Positions 8,499 to 17,540 of a stretch of 64,000 nt of DNA are shown here, one piece after another. Positions within the stretch are counted from its first letter, which is position 1. Each line of letters opens with the position of its first letter. The notes under the pieces were generated by a model. The model made no database searches, was not told the DNA's origin, and saw only the letters and a program-made list of their open reading frames with translations. The position numbers were made by a program, and so were the translations under genes. This DNA comes from Leuconostoc inhae (GTDB lineage Bacteria > Bacillota > Bacilli > Lactobacillales > Lactobacillaceae): positions 186,001-250,000 of the forward strand of contig NZ_BPKW01000001.1 of assembly GCF_019656015.1 (NCBI RefSeq), read 5' to 3'.

Positions 8499-9155
8499 AT
8501 GATAACAAGTTATAATTTAAAAGCATGTGGTGATATTTTAGTGATTATTTTAGCGCCTAATGCTGAGAACCAACAAGTCACAACAAACGGTCAAGTCACA
8601 CGTATTCAAAATAGTGATACGAAGGAAACAACAGGATTTAATATTGCTGGTCTTGGCGAACAACTAAATATGACATTGCAAAATGGTCAAGTTTATCTCG
8701 ACAAAGATCAAATTAAAATTGTAAATAATGTCATTCAAGAAGCAGGGTTTAGCGATATTTTGATGGTATCATCATCAAAACTGGTCATTGGTCGTGTTAA
8801 AAGTATGACGGCTCATCCTGATTCAGATCATTTATCTGTCACGTCAACAGCAGTAAGTGATGATAAGGTGTTGCAGATTGTTTCTGGCTCGCCAAATATG
8901 CAGGAAGGAATCAAGGTTGTCGTCGCACAACCAGGGACAATGATGCCGTCTGGTGCCTTAATTTGGGACGGTGCACTTCGAGGTGTACCTTCAAGTGGTA
9001 TGATTGTTTCAGGTCGTGAGTTACGATTGGACGGTGCGCCTGATAAGCCAGGTGCCTTAATTTTACCAGAAAGTTTTGGTGAAATTGGTGAACCATTTGA
9101 TTTTGATAAAGCGAAATCATTATATAAAGATGGCTTAGTGGATACTGAGTATTAA
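8499..9155 (+). CDS. ytpR: YtpR-family tRNA-binding-domain protein
   Basis: A 218-residue protein. Residues about 1-90 form the DUF4479-like N-terminal domain; about 95-195 form an OB-fold tRNA-binding domain of the EMAP/PheT-N type (LVIGRVKSMTAHPDSDHLSV, then VSGSPNM, and GVPSSGMIVSGREL). These resemble the N-terminal domain of PheT but stand alone in YtpR. AAGGA precedes the ATG. The position upstream of murC matches the arrangement in other Firmicutes. The precise cellular task of YtpR is not known. Confidence 0.9.
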   Translation: MITSYNLKACGDILVIILAPNAENQQVTTNGQVTRIQNSDTKETTGFNIAGLGEQLNMTLQNGQVYLDKDQIKIVNNVIQEAGFSDILMVSSSKLVIGRVKSMTAHPDSDHLSVTSTAVSDDKVLQIVSGSPNMQEGIKVVVAQPGTMMPSGALIWDGALRGVPSSGMIVSGRELRLDGAPDKPGALILPESFGEIGEPFDFDKAKSLYKDGLVDTEY

Positions 9156-9156
9156 T

Positions 9157-9300
9157 ATGTTAATACAAGATAAATTACAAAATGCACCGCGTATTTATCG
9201 CACGTTAAATGATGAAAATGCGCAGTATAAAAAATTAATATTTGAATTACGTAAAGGCGAACTGCAGTACTTTACATTTGTACTAAATAGGGGGAAATAA
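9157..9300 (+). CDS. 47-residue small protein coupled to ytpR and murC
   Basis: An ATG one base after the ytpR stop opens a 47-codon frame beginning MLIQDKLQNAP and ending FVLNRGK. Its TAA overlaps the murC ATG (TAATG). There is no stop in this frame and no space wasted on either side, so translation is probably coupled in both directions. The peptide is soluble, rich in Lys, Leu, Gln and Tyr, with no membrane segment. The 3' end also supplies the murC ribosome site (AGGGGGAAA). I do not recognise it; it may be a real protein or a translated spacer that carries ribosomes to murC. Confidence 0.6.
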   Translation: MLIQDKLQNAPRIYRTLNDENAQYKKLIFELRKGELQYFTFVLNRGK

Positions 9301-10634
9301 TGCCTAAAACATATTATTTTATTGGTATTAAGGGAACTGGCATGGGACCTTTGGCTCAAATTTTGCATGATCAAGGAAATCTTGTGATTGGTTCTGATAT
9401 TGATGCCTATACTTATACACAAGCACCATTAGAAGCTGCGGGAATCAAAATTTTGCCATTTCAAGCAGAAAATGTTGATAAATACCGTGATGCTATTTTT
9501 GTACGAGGCAATGCGTTTTCTGATGAGCAAGTTGAAGTTGCCAGGGCCTTATCTTTAGGGGTTAATATGATAACCTACCCCGATGCCGTTCAAGAACAAA
9601 TCATGCAAACAACTTCAATTGCCGTTGCTGGTGCGCATGGTAAAACGTCAACGACTGGTTTATTAGCGCATGTTTTAAAAAATATTGCGCCAACCTCTTA
9701 TTTAATTGGGGATGGGACAGGTCGTGGCGTTCCTAACTCACAGTTTTTTGTCGTAGAGGCTGATGAATATCGACGTCATTTTAAGGACTATGCACCAGAT
9801 TATGCTATTTTAACAAATATTGACTTTGATCACCCTGATTACTACAAAGATATTGAAGATGTCACAATTGCTTTTTCCGATTTTGCTAATCATGTCAAAA
9901 AAGCTATTTTTGCTTGGGGAGACGATGCGCATTTACGTGCACTTAACCCTAAAGCGACGGTTTATTACTATGGGACAAATCCTGAAAAGGATGACTTTGT
10001 GGCTGAAAATATTCATAAATCAACACAAGGATCACATTTTAATGTGACATTTCATGGTGAAGCATTAGGTGAATTTTCGGTACCGTTGTTTGGGCAACAT
10101 AGTATTTTAAATGCCTTAGCAGTAATTGCAGTTGCTTACATGGAAAAAGTCGACTTAAGTCTGATTCGTGATTATTTAATGACTTATCAAGGAGTTAAGC
10201 GTCGATTTAGTGAAAAGCAAATTGCTGATATTACAGTCATTGACGATTATGCGCATCACCCAACAGAAATTGATGCAACACTTGATGCAGCACGTCAAAA
10301 GTATCCGAACAAACAAATTATTGCAATTTTTCAACCGCATACCTATTCACGAGTTATCGCATATAAAGATGAATTTGCTAAAAGCTTAGAAGCAGCAGAT
10401 AAAGTGTATTTAGCAAATATATTTGGATCAGCTCGTGAGGCAGTAGGAGCTGTTACTTCAGCTGAAATTGGTGCAGAAATCAGTAAATTCGGTGGTATTA
10501 TCGAAGAAGACAACATGAGTCTTTTAATGCCCTATGAAAATGCTGTGATGGTATTTATGGGTGCAGGTGATATTGAAAAATATGAGTTTGCCTATGAAAA
10601 ATTACTCGGGCAATTACGAACGGATTTGCAATAA
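9300..10634 (+). CDS. murC: UDP-N-acetylmuramate--L-alanine ligase
   Basis: Adds L-alanine to UDP-MurNAc in the cytosolic phase of peptidoglycan synthesis, using ATP. The 444-residue protein shows the N-terminal UDP-binding domain (FIGIKGTGMGPLA), the Mur ligase ATP loop GAHGKTSTTG near residue 113, the EADEYRRHF metal/phosphate block, NIDFDHPDYY, and the C-terminal domain with IDDYAHHPTEI and FQPHTYSR. Length and motifs match Lactobacillales MurC. The start overlaps the preceding small gene stop, with AGGGGG as ribosome site. Confidence 0.96.
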   Translation: MPKTYYFIGIKGTGMGPLAQILHDQGNLVIGSDIDAYTYTQAPLEAAGIKILPFQAENVDKYRDAIFVRGNAFSDEQVEVARALSLGVNMITYPDAVQEQIMQTTSIAVAGAHGKTSTTGLLAHVLKNIAPTSYLIGDGTGRGVPNSQFFVVEADEYRRHFKDYAPDYAILTNIDFDHPDYYKDIEDVTIAFSDFANHVKKAIFAWGDDAHLRALNPKATVYYYGTNPEKDDFVAENIHKSTQGSHFNVTFHGEALGEFSVPLFGQHSILNALAVIAVAYMEKVDLSLIRDYLMTYQGVKRRFSEKQIADITVIDDYAHHPTEIDATLDAARQKYPNKQIIAIFQPHTYSRVIAYKDEFAKSLEAADKVYLANIFGSAREAVGAVTSAEIGAEISKFGGIIEEDNMSLLMPYENAVMVFMGAGDIEKYEFAYEKLLGQLRTDLQ

Positions 10635-10703
10635 CAAGGTATCCGTTAGGCCAACAATACAGGATTTAAATTAAACGCTTTAATATAAATTTAATCTATT
10701 CTC

Positions 10704-10712
10704 TGTTATAAT
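10704..10712 (+). promoter_or_regulatory. Extended -10 promoter for the BI-1 gene
   Basis: TGTTATAAT is a TG-extended -10 (hexamer TATAAT at 10707-10712) 60 bases before the start codon. No good -35 is seen, as is usual for extended -10 promoters. Confidence 0.55.
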
Positions 10713-10772
10713 AGGTGTTAGTTAGAATTAGTACAGTTTTTTAATTGAAGAATTTAATGTGAGGAGACTCAA

Positions 10773-11486
10773 ATGGATAATATTAATACACGTCGTGATG
10801 TAACAGGTATGGATGAGGGTATGCGTGCGTTCTTCAAACAAACGTATAGCTTTATGGCAATTGCTGTTATGGTTACTGCAATTACAGGATTTGTTGTACA
10901 AAAATTTTTCTTAGCTCAAGTGTCTGCTTTGATTGCAGGAAATATCGTTGGCACATTAGCACTTTTTGGTATTCAAATCTTAATTATGACAATGATTGGG
11001 CGTGCAACATTTAAAAATCCAGCACGTGCATTTGGCTTATTGATGGCATTTGCTGTTGTTGAAGGCTTGACGTTAGGATTATTACTGGCAATTTATACAG
11101 GTGCTTCAGTGACTATGGCGTTTGTGTCAGCGGCTGCAGTATTTGGTGGTATGGCTACTTATGGTATCTTAACAAAACGCGATTTAACTGGCATGGGTTC
11201 AATTCTGTTTGGTTTATTGATTGGTCTAGTTGTCGCATCGGTTGTTAATATTATATTTTATAACGGTATTGTGTCGTTGTTAATCTCGGTAGTTAGTGTC
11301 GTTGTTTTCTCGTTGTATACCGCTTATGATAATCAAAATTTAAAGCTCATGTATAATCAGTTTGCTGGTCAAGCTGATACAACTGGTTTAGCAGTCAATG
11401 GTGCTTTACGTTTGTATCTTGATTTTGTAAACTTATTCTTTGCTCTCATTCGAATTTTCGGTGTTGTTGGTGGATCAAGAGACTAG
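10773..11486 (+). CDS. Bax inhibitor-1/YccA-family membrane protein
   Basis: A 237-residue integral membrane protein with about seven hydrophobic helices and a short charged N-terminus. The pattern GLLMAFAVVEGLTLG, FGGMATYGILTKRDLTGMGS and SVVVFSLYTAYDNQNLK with the C-terminal LYLDFVNLFFALIRIFG is that of the bacterial BI-1/YccA/YbhL family, whose members are pH-dependent cation leak proteins in known structures. The conserved Asp pair near the C-terminus (YDNQ and YLDF) is present. GAGGAG precedes the ATG. It has its own promoter and is followed by a terminator. Its physiological role here is unknown. Confidence 0.9.
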   Translation: MDNINTRRDVTGMDEGMRAFFKQTYSFMAIAVMVTAITGFVVQKFFLAQVSALIAGNIVGTLALFGIQILIMTMIGRATFKNPARAFGLLMAFAVVEGLTLGLLLAIYTGASVTMAFVSAAAVFGGMATYGILTKRDLTGMGSILFGLLIGLVVASVVNIIFYNGIVSLLISVVSVVVFSLYTAYDNQNLKLMYNQFAGQADTTGLAVNGALRLYLDFVNLFFALIRIFGVVGGSRD

Positions 11487-11524
11487 TAAACGCCCCTAGC
11501 GGAATTAACATGGATATTAAATTT

Positions 11525-11549
11525 AACAGCCTTAGGGGCTGTTTTTTTG
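11525..11549 (+). terminator. Intrinsic terminator between the BI-1 gene and polA
   Basis: The stem AACAGCC (11525-11531) / GGCTGTT (11537-11543) is followed by a run of T. An upstream GCCCCTA (11492-11498) could pair with TAGGGGC (11533-11539) and disrupt this stem. Confidence 0.8.
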
Positions 11550-11580
11550 TTACACTAGAAGATAGATAAAGGAATATAAA

Positions 11581-14262
11581 ATGACAAAAAAACTACTTTT
11601 AATTGATGGTAATTCACTTGCTTTTCGTGCTTTTTATGCGATGTACAATCAACTTGATAGAATGATTTCACATAAGGGACTGCATACCAACGCATTAGTA
11701 GCATTCAATAATTTTTTAGATCAAATTGTTGACCCAATGCAACCAGATTTAGCTGTTGTAGCATGGGACGCGGCATCTGGAAAAGAAACTTTTCGTGGTG
11801 AATTATTTCCAGAATACAAAGATGGTCGATCAAAAACACCATCAGAATTTAAAGAACAATTTCCTTATTTACGTGAAATGGTTGCGCTACATGGCTTGAG
11901 GAATTATGAGCAAGCAGGTCTAGAGGCAGATGATATTATTGGCACTTATTCACGGTTGGGAGAAGAAGCTGGATACACAGTAACTATTGTGACTGGGGAC
12001 CAAGATTTAACCCAATTAGCCACAGATAAAATTACAGTTAATGTGACTAAAAAAGGGGTAACAGAAATTGAGCGTTACACCCCGGATTACATCATGGAAA
12101 AATTCAACTTGGCGCCATTACAAATTATTGAAAAGAAAGCGCTTACAGGTGATACATCAGATAATTATCCAGGAGTCACAAAAGTTGGTGAAAAAACAGC
12201 TTTAAAGTTATTAGCTGAGTATCATGATATTGACAATCTATACGAGCATGTTGATGAGATGAAACAATCTAAATTAAAAGATAACTTAATTAATGATCGT
12301 GAATTAGCCTTTTGCGCTAGAAAATTAGCAACAATTTTGACAGATGCTACTTTAGCGTTACCACTCGAAGAAATTGAATACCGTGGAATTGATTATGATA
12401 ATTTGGTGCCATTCTATGAAAATTTAGATTTTAAAAAGCAGCTTGCTAAAATTAAGGCCCTGCAAAAATCGGGTCAAATTTCAGGTAGCCAAACAGCTGT
12501 TGAAAAGAGCATCAACGTGATCATGTTGCAAGATGATAATTTACAAGCGGCTGCCATGTTAGGGAATAAAATTGCACTTCATATCGAAATGGTGGGACAA
12601 AACTACCACATTGATGAGATGATTGGTTTTGTCATTGGTAGCGCAGCAACAGGATACTATGGTAGCCGTGATGTGACGCTATTGCAAAGGCCAGAATTAA
12701 AGTCAGTGATTGAAAATGCAGGCATCATCAAAAACGTGTTTAACGTTAAAGCACAGATGATATTGCTTAAAAGATTAGGGATCAAACTGAAAGGGGCTAA
12801 ATTTGATTTCTTATTAGCATCATATCTACTTGATACAACTGATAATGATAATGAATTAGCAACTCTGGCGCAACGTTTTGATTTTTATATGCCATCAGAC
12901 GAGGATATTTATGGTAAAGGCGCTAAATTTGCAATACCGGAAGATGATGCTCGTGTTCTAGCACATTTGGCAAATAAAGCAGATATTTTAATGCAAGTGG
13001 AACAATCAGTAGTTGAAGCACTGCGTGAGCATGAGCAGACACATTTATATACGGAAATAGAGTTACCGTTAGCTCAAGTATTGGCAGAGATGGAGTATCA
13101 AGGCATCAAAATTGATCAGAAAAGATTGCGTGATATTGGTAGTGATCTTGAGGGCCGAATTCATGCGATTGAAGATGCAATTTATCTCGAAGCGGGTGAA
13201 AAATTTAACATTAATTCTCCAAAACAACTGGGGGTACTTCTGTTCGAAAAAATGGGCTTGCCAGTAGTTAAACGAACGAAAACAGGCTATTCAACAGCTG
13301 TTGACGTACTAGAAAAATTGGCAGAACAAGCACCAATTGTTGACCATATTTTGCAGTATCGCCAACTGGCAAAATTAAATTCTACTTACGTTGAAGGCTT
13401 ACTGGCTGTTGTACACGATCAAGACAGTAAAATTCATACGCGATTTTTACAAACGTTAACGCAAACAGGACGCTTGTCATCGGTAGATCCCAATCTGCAA
13501 AATATTCCCATGCGCACGGAAGAGGGTAGGCAAATTAGAACAGCATTTGTACCGAGTGACCCAAGTTGGCAAATTGTTGGTGCTGATTATTCACAAATTG
13601 AGTTACGTGTGCTTGCCCATATGACAGGAGACACTAACATGCAGCAGGCGTTTTTGAATGGCGAAGATATTCATGCTGAAACAGCACGCGCTGTTTTTGG
13701 TTTGAAAGATGATGAGCCAGTTGATGCACTGATGCGTCGGACAGCAAAAGCTGTTAATTTTGGCATTGTTTATGGGATTTCTGATTTTGGATTAGCCAAT
13801 AACCTAGGTATTTCACGTGCAGAAGCTAAACGTTTTATTGACACCTATTTTAAAGAATTTCCCCAAATTCATGCTTGGATGGCAAGCATTAAAGAGATAG
13901 CTCATGAACAAGGATTTGTTGAAACCATTGCCAAGCGTCGTCGTTATTTACCAGAAATTAGTTCAAAAAACTTTAATTTACGTAGTTTTGCTGAGCGAAC
14001 AGCGATGAATTCACCGATTCAAGGTTCAGCGGCCGATATTATTAAAATAGCAATGATTAAAGTAGCTGATGCGTTACGAGACCATAACATGCAAGCACGT
14101 ATGCTATTACAAGTTCATGATGAACTTATCTTTGAGGCACCAAGAGACGAAATTCAAGAGTTAACAGAATTGGTCACAAATGTCATGGACTCCGCTGTTG
14201 TACTAGATGTACCAATGCGTGTGGAAAGTCATTATGGTAATACTTGGTATGATGCAAAATAA
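11581..14262 (+). CDS. polA: DNA polymerase I
   Basis: Replicative gap filling, Okazaki fragment processing and repair. The 893-residue protein has an N-terminal 5'-3' exonuclease domain (about 1-290: LLIDGNSLAFRAFYA, GLEADDIIGT, VTGDQDLTQL), a middle domain with no recognisable DxE exonuclease motif (so proofreading is predicted inactive, as in many Gram-positive Pol I), and the polymerase domain with motif A ADYSQIELRVLAH, motif B RRTAKAVNFGIVYG and motif C LLQVHDELIFEAP. AAGGA precedes the ATG. It ends about 95 bases before glnR. Confidence 0.97.
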   Translation: MTKKLLLIDGNSLAFRAFYAMYNQLDRMISHKGLHTNALVAFNNFLDQIVDPMQPDLAVVAWDAASGKETFRGELFPEYKDGRSKTPSEFKEQFPYLREMVALHGLRNYEQAGLEADDIIGTYSRLGEEAGYTVTIVTGDQDLTQLATDKITVNVTKKGVTEIERYTPDYIMEKFNLAPLQIIEKKALTGDTSDNYPGVTKVGEKTALKLLAEYHDIDNLYEHVDEMKQSKLKDNLINDRELAFCARKLATILTDATLALPLEEIEYRGIDYDNLVPFYENLDFKKQLAKIKALQKSGQISGSQTAVEKSINVIMLQDDNLQAAAMLGNKIALHIEMVGQNYHIDEMIGFVIGSAATGYYGSRDVTLLQRPELKSVIENAGIIKNVFNVKAQMILLKRLGIKLKGAKFDFLLASYLLDTTDNDNELATLAQRFDFYMPSDEDIYGKGAKFAIPEDDARVLAHLANKADILMQVEQSVVEALREHEQTHLYTEIELPLAQVLAEMEYQGIKIDQKRLRDIGSDLEGRIHAIEDAIYLEAGEKFNINSPKQLGVLLFEKMGLPVVKRTKTGYSTAVDVLEKLAEQAPIVDHILQYRQLAKLNSTYVEGLLAVVHDQDSKIHTRFLQTLTQTGRLSSVDPNLQNIPMRTEEGRQIRTAFVPSDPSWQIVGADYSQIELRVLAHMTGDTNMQQAFLNGEDIHAETARAVFGLKDDEPVDALMRRTAKAVNFGIVYGISDFGLANNLGISRAEAKRFIDTYFKEFPQIHAWMASIKEIAHEQGFVETIAKRRRYLPEISSKNFNLRSFAERTAMNSPIQGSAADIIKIAMIKVADALRDHNMQARMLLQVHDELIFEAPRDEIQELTELVTNVMDSAVVLDVPMRVESHYGNTWYDAK

Positions 14263-14279
14263 AGTTTGTAAAAGTATCA

Positions 14280-14296
14280 TGTCATATAACCTAACA
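14280..14296 (+). promoter_or_regulatory. GlnR/TnrA-type operator upstream of glnRA
   Basis: TGTCATATAACCTAACA fits the GlnR consensus TGTNA-N7-TNACA exactly, 60 bases before the glnR start. It predicts autorepression of glnRA when nitrogen is plentiful. Confidence 0.85.
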
Positions 14297-14356
14297 TATA
14301 TTCGCATAACTGATAAATATCAATTAGAATAAAAGTATGCTAATGGAGGTTGTCAA

Positions 14357-14692
14357 ATGAGCGAACGTGAACTGAGAAGAAATTTAGCGATTTTACCCAT
14401 TGGCACAATCCGTGAACTCACACTATTAACTGATCGTCAGATTCGTTATTATGAGCAAAACGAATTGGTTAGTCCAACGCGTGGTAAAGGTGGTCAAAGG
14501 CGGTTTTCATTAAATGATGTTGATCGTTTACTTGAAATTAAGGATTTTTTAGACGCCGGAGATTCAATAAAAGACATTCAGGAAATATTTGCAAAACAAC
14601 GCCGAAAAGCAGTTGGAAAACAGGATTCAGAGTCAGCGTTACGGCGATCTTTGCAAAAAGAATTTGCTCAAATTGGGCGATTCAATCATTAA
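14357..14692 (+). CDS. glnR: MerR-family glutamine synthetase repressor GlnR
   Basis: A 111-residue MerR-type regulator. The winged helix is at about residues 16-80 ([43 protein letters not shown]), followed by a helix and the short basic-to-aromatic tail ending QIGRFNH, in the manner of GlnR, whose tail senses feedback-inhibited glutamine synthetase. A GGAGG site precedes the ATG. A perfect GlnR operator lies upstream and glnA lies 46 bases downstream, so autoregulation of the pair is expected from family knowledge. Confidence 0.93.
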   Translation: MSERELRRNLAILPIGTIRELTLLTDRQIRYYEQNELVSPTRGKGGQRRFSLNDVDRLLEIKDFLDAGDSIKDIQEIFAKQRRKAVGKQDSESALRRSLQKEFAQIGRFNH

Positions 14693-14738
14693 TTATGCAG
14701 AAACTGCCTCACAAGTTTTATTAGTAGAAAGGGAACTC

Positions 14739-16085
14739 ATGGCACGAAAGTCATTTACAAAAGAAGAAATCAACCAAATTGTTATCGATGAAAACGTCGA
14801 ATTTATTCGCGTAACATTTACAGACGTTCTTGGCGCAATTAAAAATGTGGAAGTACCGACTTCACAATTAGAAAAATTGTTAAACAACAATTTAATGTTT
14901 GATGGGTCATCAATTGAAGGTTTTGTGCGGATTAATGAATCAGATATGTATCTATATCCTGATTTGTCAACCTTTATGATTTTTCCTTGGGCAACTGATA
15001 GTCATGGTGGCAAAGTGGCACGTTTAATTGCTGACATCTACACATCAGACCGTGAACCATTTGCGGGTGATCCACGTCAGGCATTACGTAAAGTGTTAAT
15101 TGAAGCAAAAGCAGCTGGTTTTACATCTTTTAATGTTGGGACTGAACCTGAATTTTTCTTATTCAAATTAGATGCAAATGGTAAGCCAACAACTGAACTA
15201 AATGATAAAGGTGGCTATTTCGATCTTGCACCGCATGACATGGGTGAGAATGTACGTCGAGAAATCGTTTTGACTTTGGAAAAAATGGGCTTTGAAATTG
15301 AAGCAGCACATCATGAAGTTGCTGAAGGACAACATGAAGTTGACTTTAAATACGCGTCTGCCTTGGAAGCTGCTGATAACATTCAGACATTTAAATTAGT
15401 TGTTAAAACAATTGCTCGTAAAAATGGTTATTATGCAACCTTTATGCCTAAACCTGTCTCTGGTATTAATGGATCAGGTATGCATACCAATATGTCATTG
15501 TTCCGTGGTTCTGAAAATGCTTTTGAAGATACTTCTGATGAAATGGGCTTGTCAAAAACAGCTTACAATTTCTTAGGTGGTGTGCTCGCACATGCAACAG
15601 CATTTACGGCTTTAGCGAATCCAACAGTTAACTCATATAAGCGATTGACGCCTGGATTTGAAGCACCAGTATATGTTGCTTGGTCAGCTTCGAATCGTTC
15701 ACCAATGGTTCGTGTCCCAGCTTCTCGGGGTAAATCAACGCGTTTAGAGTTGCGATCAGTAGATTCAACAGCTAACCCTTATACGACATTAGCAGCTGTT
15801 TTGGCGGCAGGCCTAGATGGGATTAAAAATGAATTAGAGCCTTTAGCTTCAGTTGACAAGAACATTTATTTGATGGATGAAACTGAACGTACAAAGGCTG
15901 GTATTACTGATTTGCCGGACACTTTACTGGCAGCAATTCGTGAATTAACGAAAGATAGTGTCATCACAGCTGCAATTGGTAGTCATATTGCAGATAAATT
16001 TATTGAGGCCAAAAAAATCGAGTATACGTCATATCGTCAATTTGTATCACAATGGGAAACTGACGCTTACTTTGAAAATTATTAA
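14739..16085 (+). CDS. glnA: Glutamine synthetase, type I
   Basis: Makes glutamine from glutamate, ammonia and ATP. With the ATG at 14739 (AAAGGGAA upstream) the product is 448 residues, the length of the GS I-alpha type of Firmicutes, without the adenylylation loop. Motifs: beta-grasp FDGSSIEGF near residue 50, the metal motif [22 protein letters not shown], the ATP-site [14 protein letters not shown], and [10 protein letters not shown] with RLELRSVD. The open frame extends 50 codons further upstream into glnR, but the downstream ATG has the ribosome site and the conserved N-terminus. GlnR-regulated. Confidence 0.97.
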   Translation: MARKSFTKEEINQIVIDENVEFIRVTFTDVLGAIKNVEVPTSQLEKLLNNNLMFDGSSIEGFVRINESDMYLYPDLSTFMIFPWATDSHGGKVARLIADIYTSDREPFAGDPRQALRKVLIEAKAAGFTSFNVGTEPEFFLFKLDANGKPTTELNDKGGYFDLAPHDMGENVRREIVLTLEKMGFEIEAAHHEVAEGQHEVDFKYASALEAADNIQTFKLVVKTIARKNGYYATFMPKPVSGINGSGMHTNMSLFRGSENAFEDTSDEMGLSKTAYNFLGGVLAHATAFTALANPTVNSYKRLTPGFEAPVYVAWSASNRSPMVRVPASRGKSTRLELRSVDSTANPYTTLAAVLAAGLDGIKNELEPLASVDKNIYLMDETERTKAGITDLPDTLLAAIRELTKDSVITAAIGSHIADKFIEAKKIEYTSYRQFVSQWETDAYFENY

Positions 16086-16122
16086 TTGATTGAACAAGCT
16101 CATAAAAATAAGAGACATCATT

Positions 16123-16152
16123 TAAAAGCCACGACATTTTGTAGCTTTTTTG
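16123..16152 (+). terminator. Probable terminator after glnA
   Basis: An imperfect stem, AAAAGCCAC with GTAGCTTTTT (one mismatch), is followed by T residues, 40 bases past the glnA stop. Confidence 0.55.
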
Positions 16153-16199
16153 TTATGATGAAAGGAGCATTTTATTAGTTTTAGGAGCGTGTCATCGAC

Positions 16200-17183
16200 A
16201 TGAAAAAAATCACAATTAACTGGCGTAAGGTATTGCTGATAGCAGTTGTTTTTTTTGCTAGTGCTGCTATTCAGGTATTAGCGTTAAATGCATTTTTAAT
16301 TCCAAATAAAGTTTTCTCGAGTGGCTTTAATGGTATTGCACAATTGTTATCTATATTTTTTGTACAATTATTTCACATTAATATGCAAACTGGAACCTTC
16401 ATCATGATTTTCAACATTCCAATTGGTATTATCGGTTGGAAATTAATTGGTGGCAAATTTACTATTTTGAGTTTCTTAAACTCTATTTTTGTATCTATTG
16501 TGCAAATTGTAGCGCCAACTCAAGCTTTAACGACAGATCCGCTATTGGCATCATTATTTGGTGGCTTATTACTTGGCGTGTCAATCGGATTGGCTATGAG
16601 GTATGGATTTTCGACAGGCGGTATGGATATTATAGCCCTGGTCGTTCAAAAGCGTACGGGAAAGTCAATCGGCGTACTAATGAACGGTATTAATTTTGTC
16701 GTTGTTATTGTCGCGGGTGCTTTTATTGGTTGGCAAAATGCCTTGTTTACGTTAATTGGCATTTATGCGACTGGCCGTGCTGTTGATGCGCTTTATACTG
16801 GTTATCAAAAATTAACTGCATTGATTGTTACTTCAAATGGCGATGAAGTGGTTGAAGCATTGCATCGAGATTTGATACGTGGTATTACCATATTGCCATC
16901 GAAAGGTGCGTATACAAAGCGTGATTCGATGACACTAATGATGGTCTTGTCGCGCTATGAATTAGTGGAAATGCAAGAAATTGTGCATCGCACTGATCCA
17001 AAAGCGTTTATTAACCTATTGAGTACGGTAAGTGTTTCAGGAGAGTTTTTTGATGCTGATCGTCAATTACAAATGAGACGTGCAGTTACAGTGCCCAAGC
17101 TTGAAACAGTGACAGCACAACTTGAAGCTGAGCAACAATTAGAATCACAACTTGATAAACTAGAAGTAGATGACAATAAATAG
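16200..17183 (+). CDS. YitT-family membrane protein (DUF161/DUF2179)
   Basis: A 327-residue protein with five or six transmembrane helices in residues about 10-200, then a cytosolic DUF2179 domain (about 225-290) containing [24 protein letters not shown] and the DPKAFINLL segment. The first block ends [19 protein letters not shown], typical of the family. Substrates of YitT proteins are not established. The C-terminus has an extra charged Gln/Glu-rich tail of about 30 residues. The tautomerase gene follows 23 bases later, so they may be co-transcribed. Confidence 0.88.
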   Translation: MKKITINWRKVLLIAVVFFASAAIQVLALNAFLIPNKVFSSGFNGIAQLLSIFFVQLFHINMQTGTFIMIFNIPIGIIGWKLIGGKFTILSFLNSIFVSIVQIVAPTQALTTDPLLASLFGGLLLGVSIGLAMRYGFSTGGMDIIALVVQKRTGKSIGVLMNGINFVVVIVAGAFIGWQNALFTLIGIYATGRAVDALYTGYQKLTALIVTSNGDEVVEALHRDLIRGITILPSKGAYTKRDSMTLMMVLSRYELVEMQEIVHRTDPKAFINLLSTVSVSGEFFDADRQLQMRRAVTVPKLETVTAQLEAEQQLESQLDKLEVDDNK

Positions 17184-17206
17184 TCATTAGAAAAGAGAAA
17201 AAATCA

Positions 17207-17398
17207 ATGCCAATTGTACAAGTAGAATTATTAGAAGGTCGTACGCATGAACAACTTTCTAAAATGGTAAAAGATATTACGGATGTTATTGTAGCAGATG
17301 CTGGTGCATCTCGTGATGCAGTACATGTTATCTTACGAGAAATGCCAAAAGATCGTTATGCAGTTGGTGGCATTTTAAAGAGTGATCAATCAAAATAA
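17207..17398 (+). CDS. 4-oxalocrotonate tautomerase-family enzyme
   Basis: A 63-residue member of the tautomerase superfamily. The protein begins [13 protein letters not shown], so removal of Met exposes the catalytic Pro1; Arg11/Arg39-type positions are covered by EGRT and [13 protein letters not shown], the latter a strong family block. It probably acts as a homohexamer. The physiological substrate in lactic acid bacteria is unknown because no catechol pathway is present here. AGAAAAGAGA precedes the ATG. A strong hairpin follows. Confidence 0.88.
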   Translation: MPIVQVELLEGRTHEQLSKMVKDITDVIVADAGASRDAVHVILREMPKDRYAVGGILKSDQSK

Positions 17399-17462
17399 CA
17401 GATAACGAATTATCTATTTTAAAATGGCTATTCAGTATATTTTAAAAAACGATATATTCATA

Positions 17463-17509
17463 AAAGGCGCCAATAAAGTTAGACAAAAACTAACTTTATT
17501 GGCGTCTTT
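17463..17509. terminator. Bidirectional terminator between the tautomerase gene and scrR
   Basis: A 20-bp stem (17463-17482 with 17490-17509, one G-U pair) around the 7-base loop ACAAAAA, with A and T runs on the flanks, serves both converging genes. Confidence 0.85.
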
Positions 17510-17540
17510 TACTAGCACACATTGTTTTAGAAATGGACAG

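Noticed and set aside
14589-14738. N-terminal 50-codon extension of glnA
   Set aside because: It lies inside glnR; the ATG at 14739 has a ribosome site and the conserved glutamine synthetase N-terminus.
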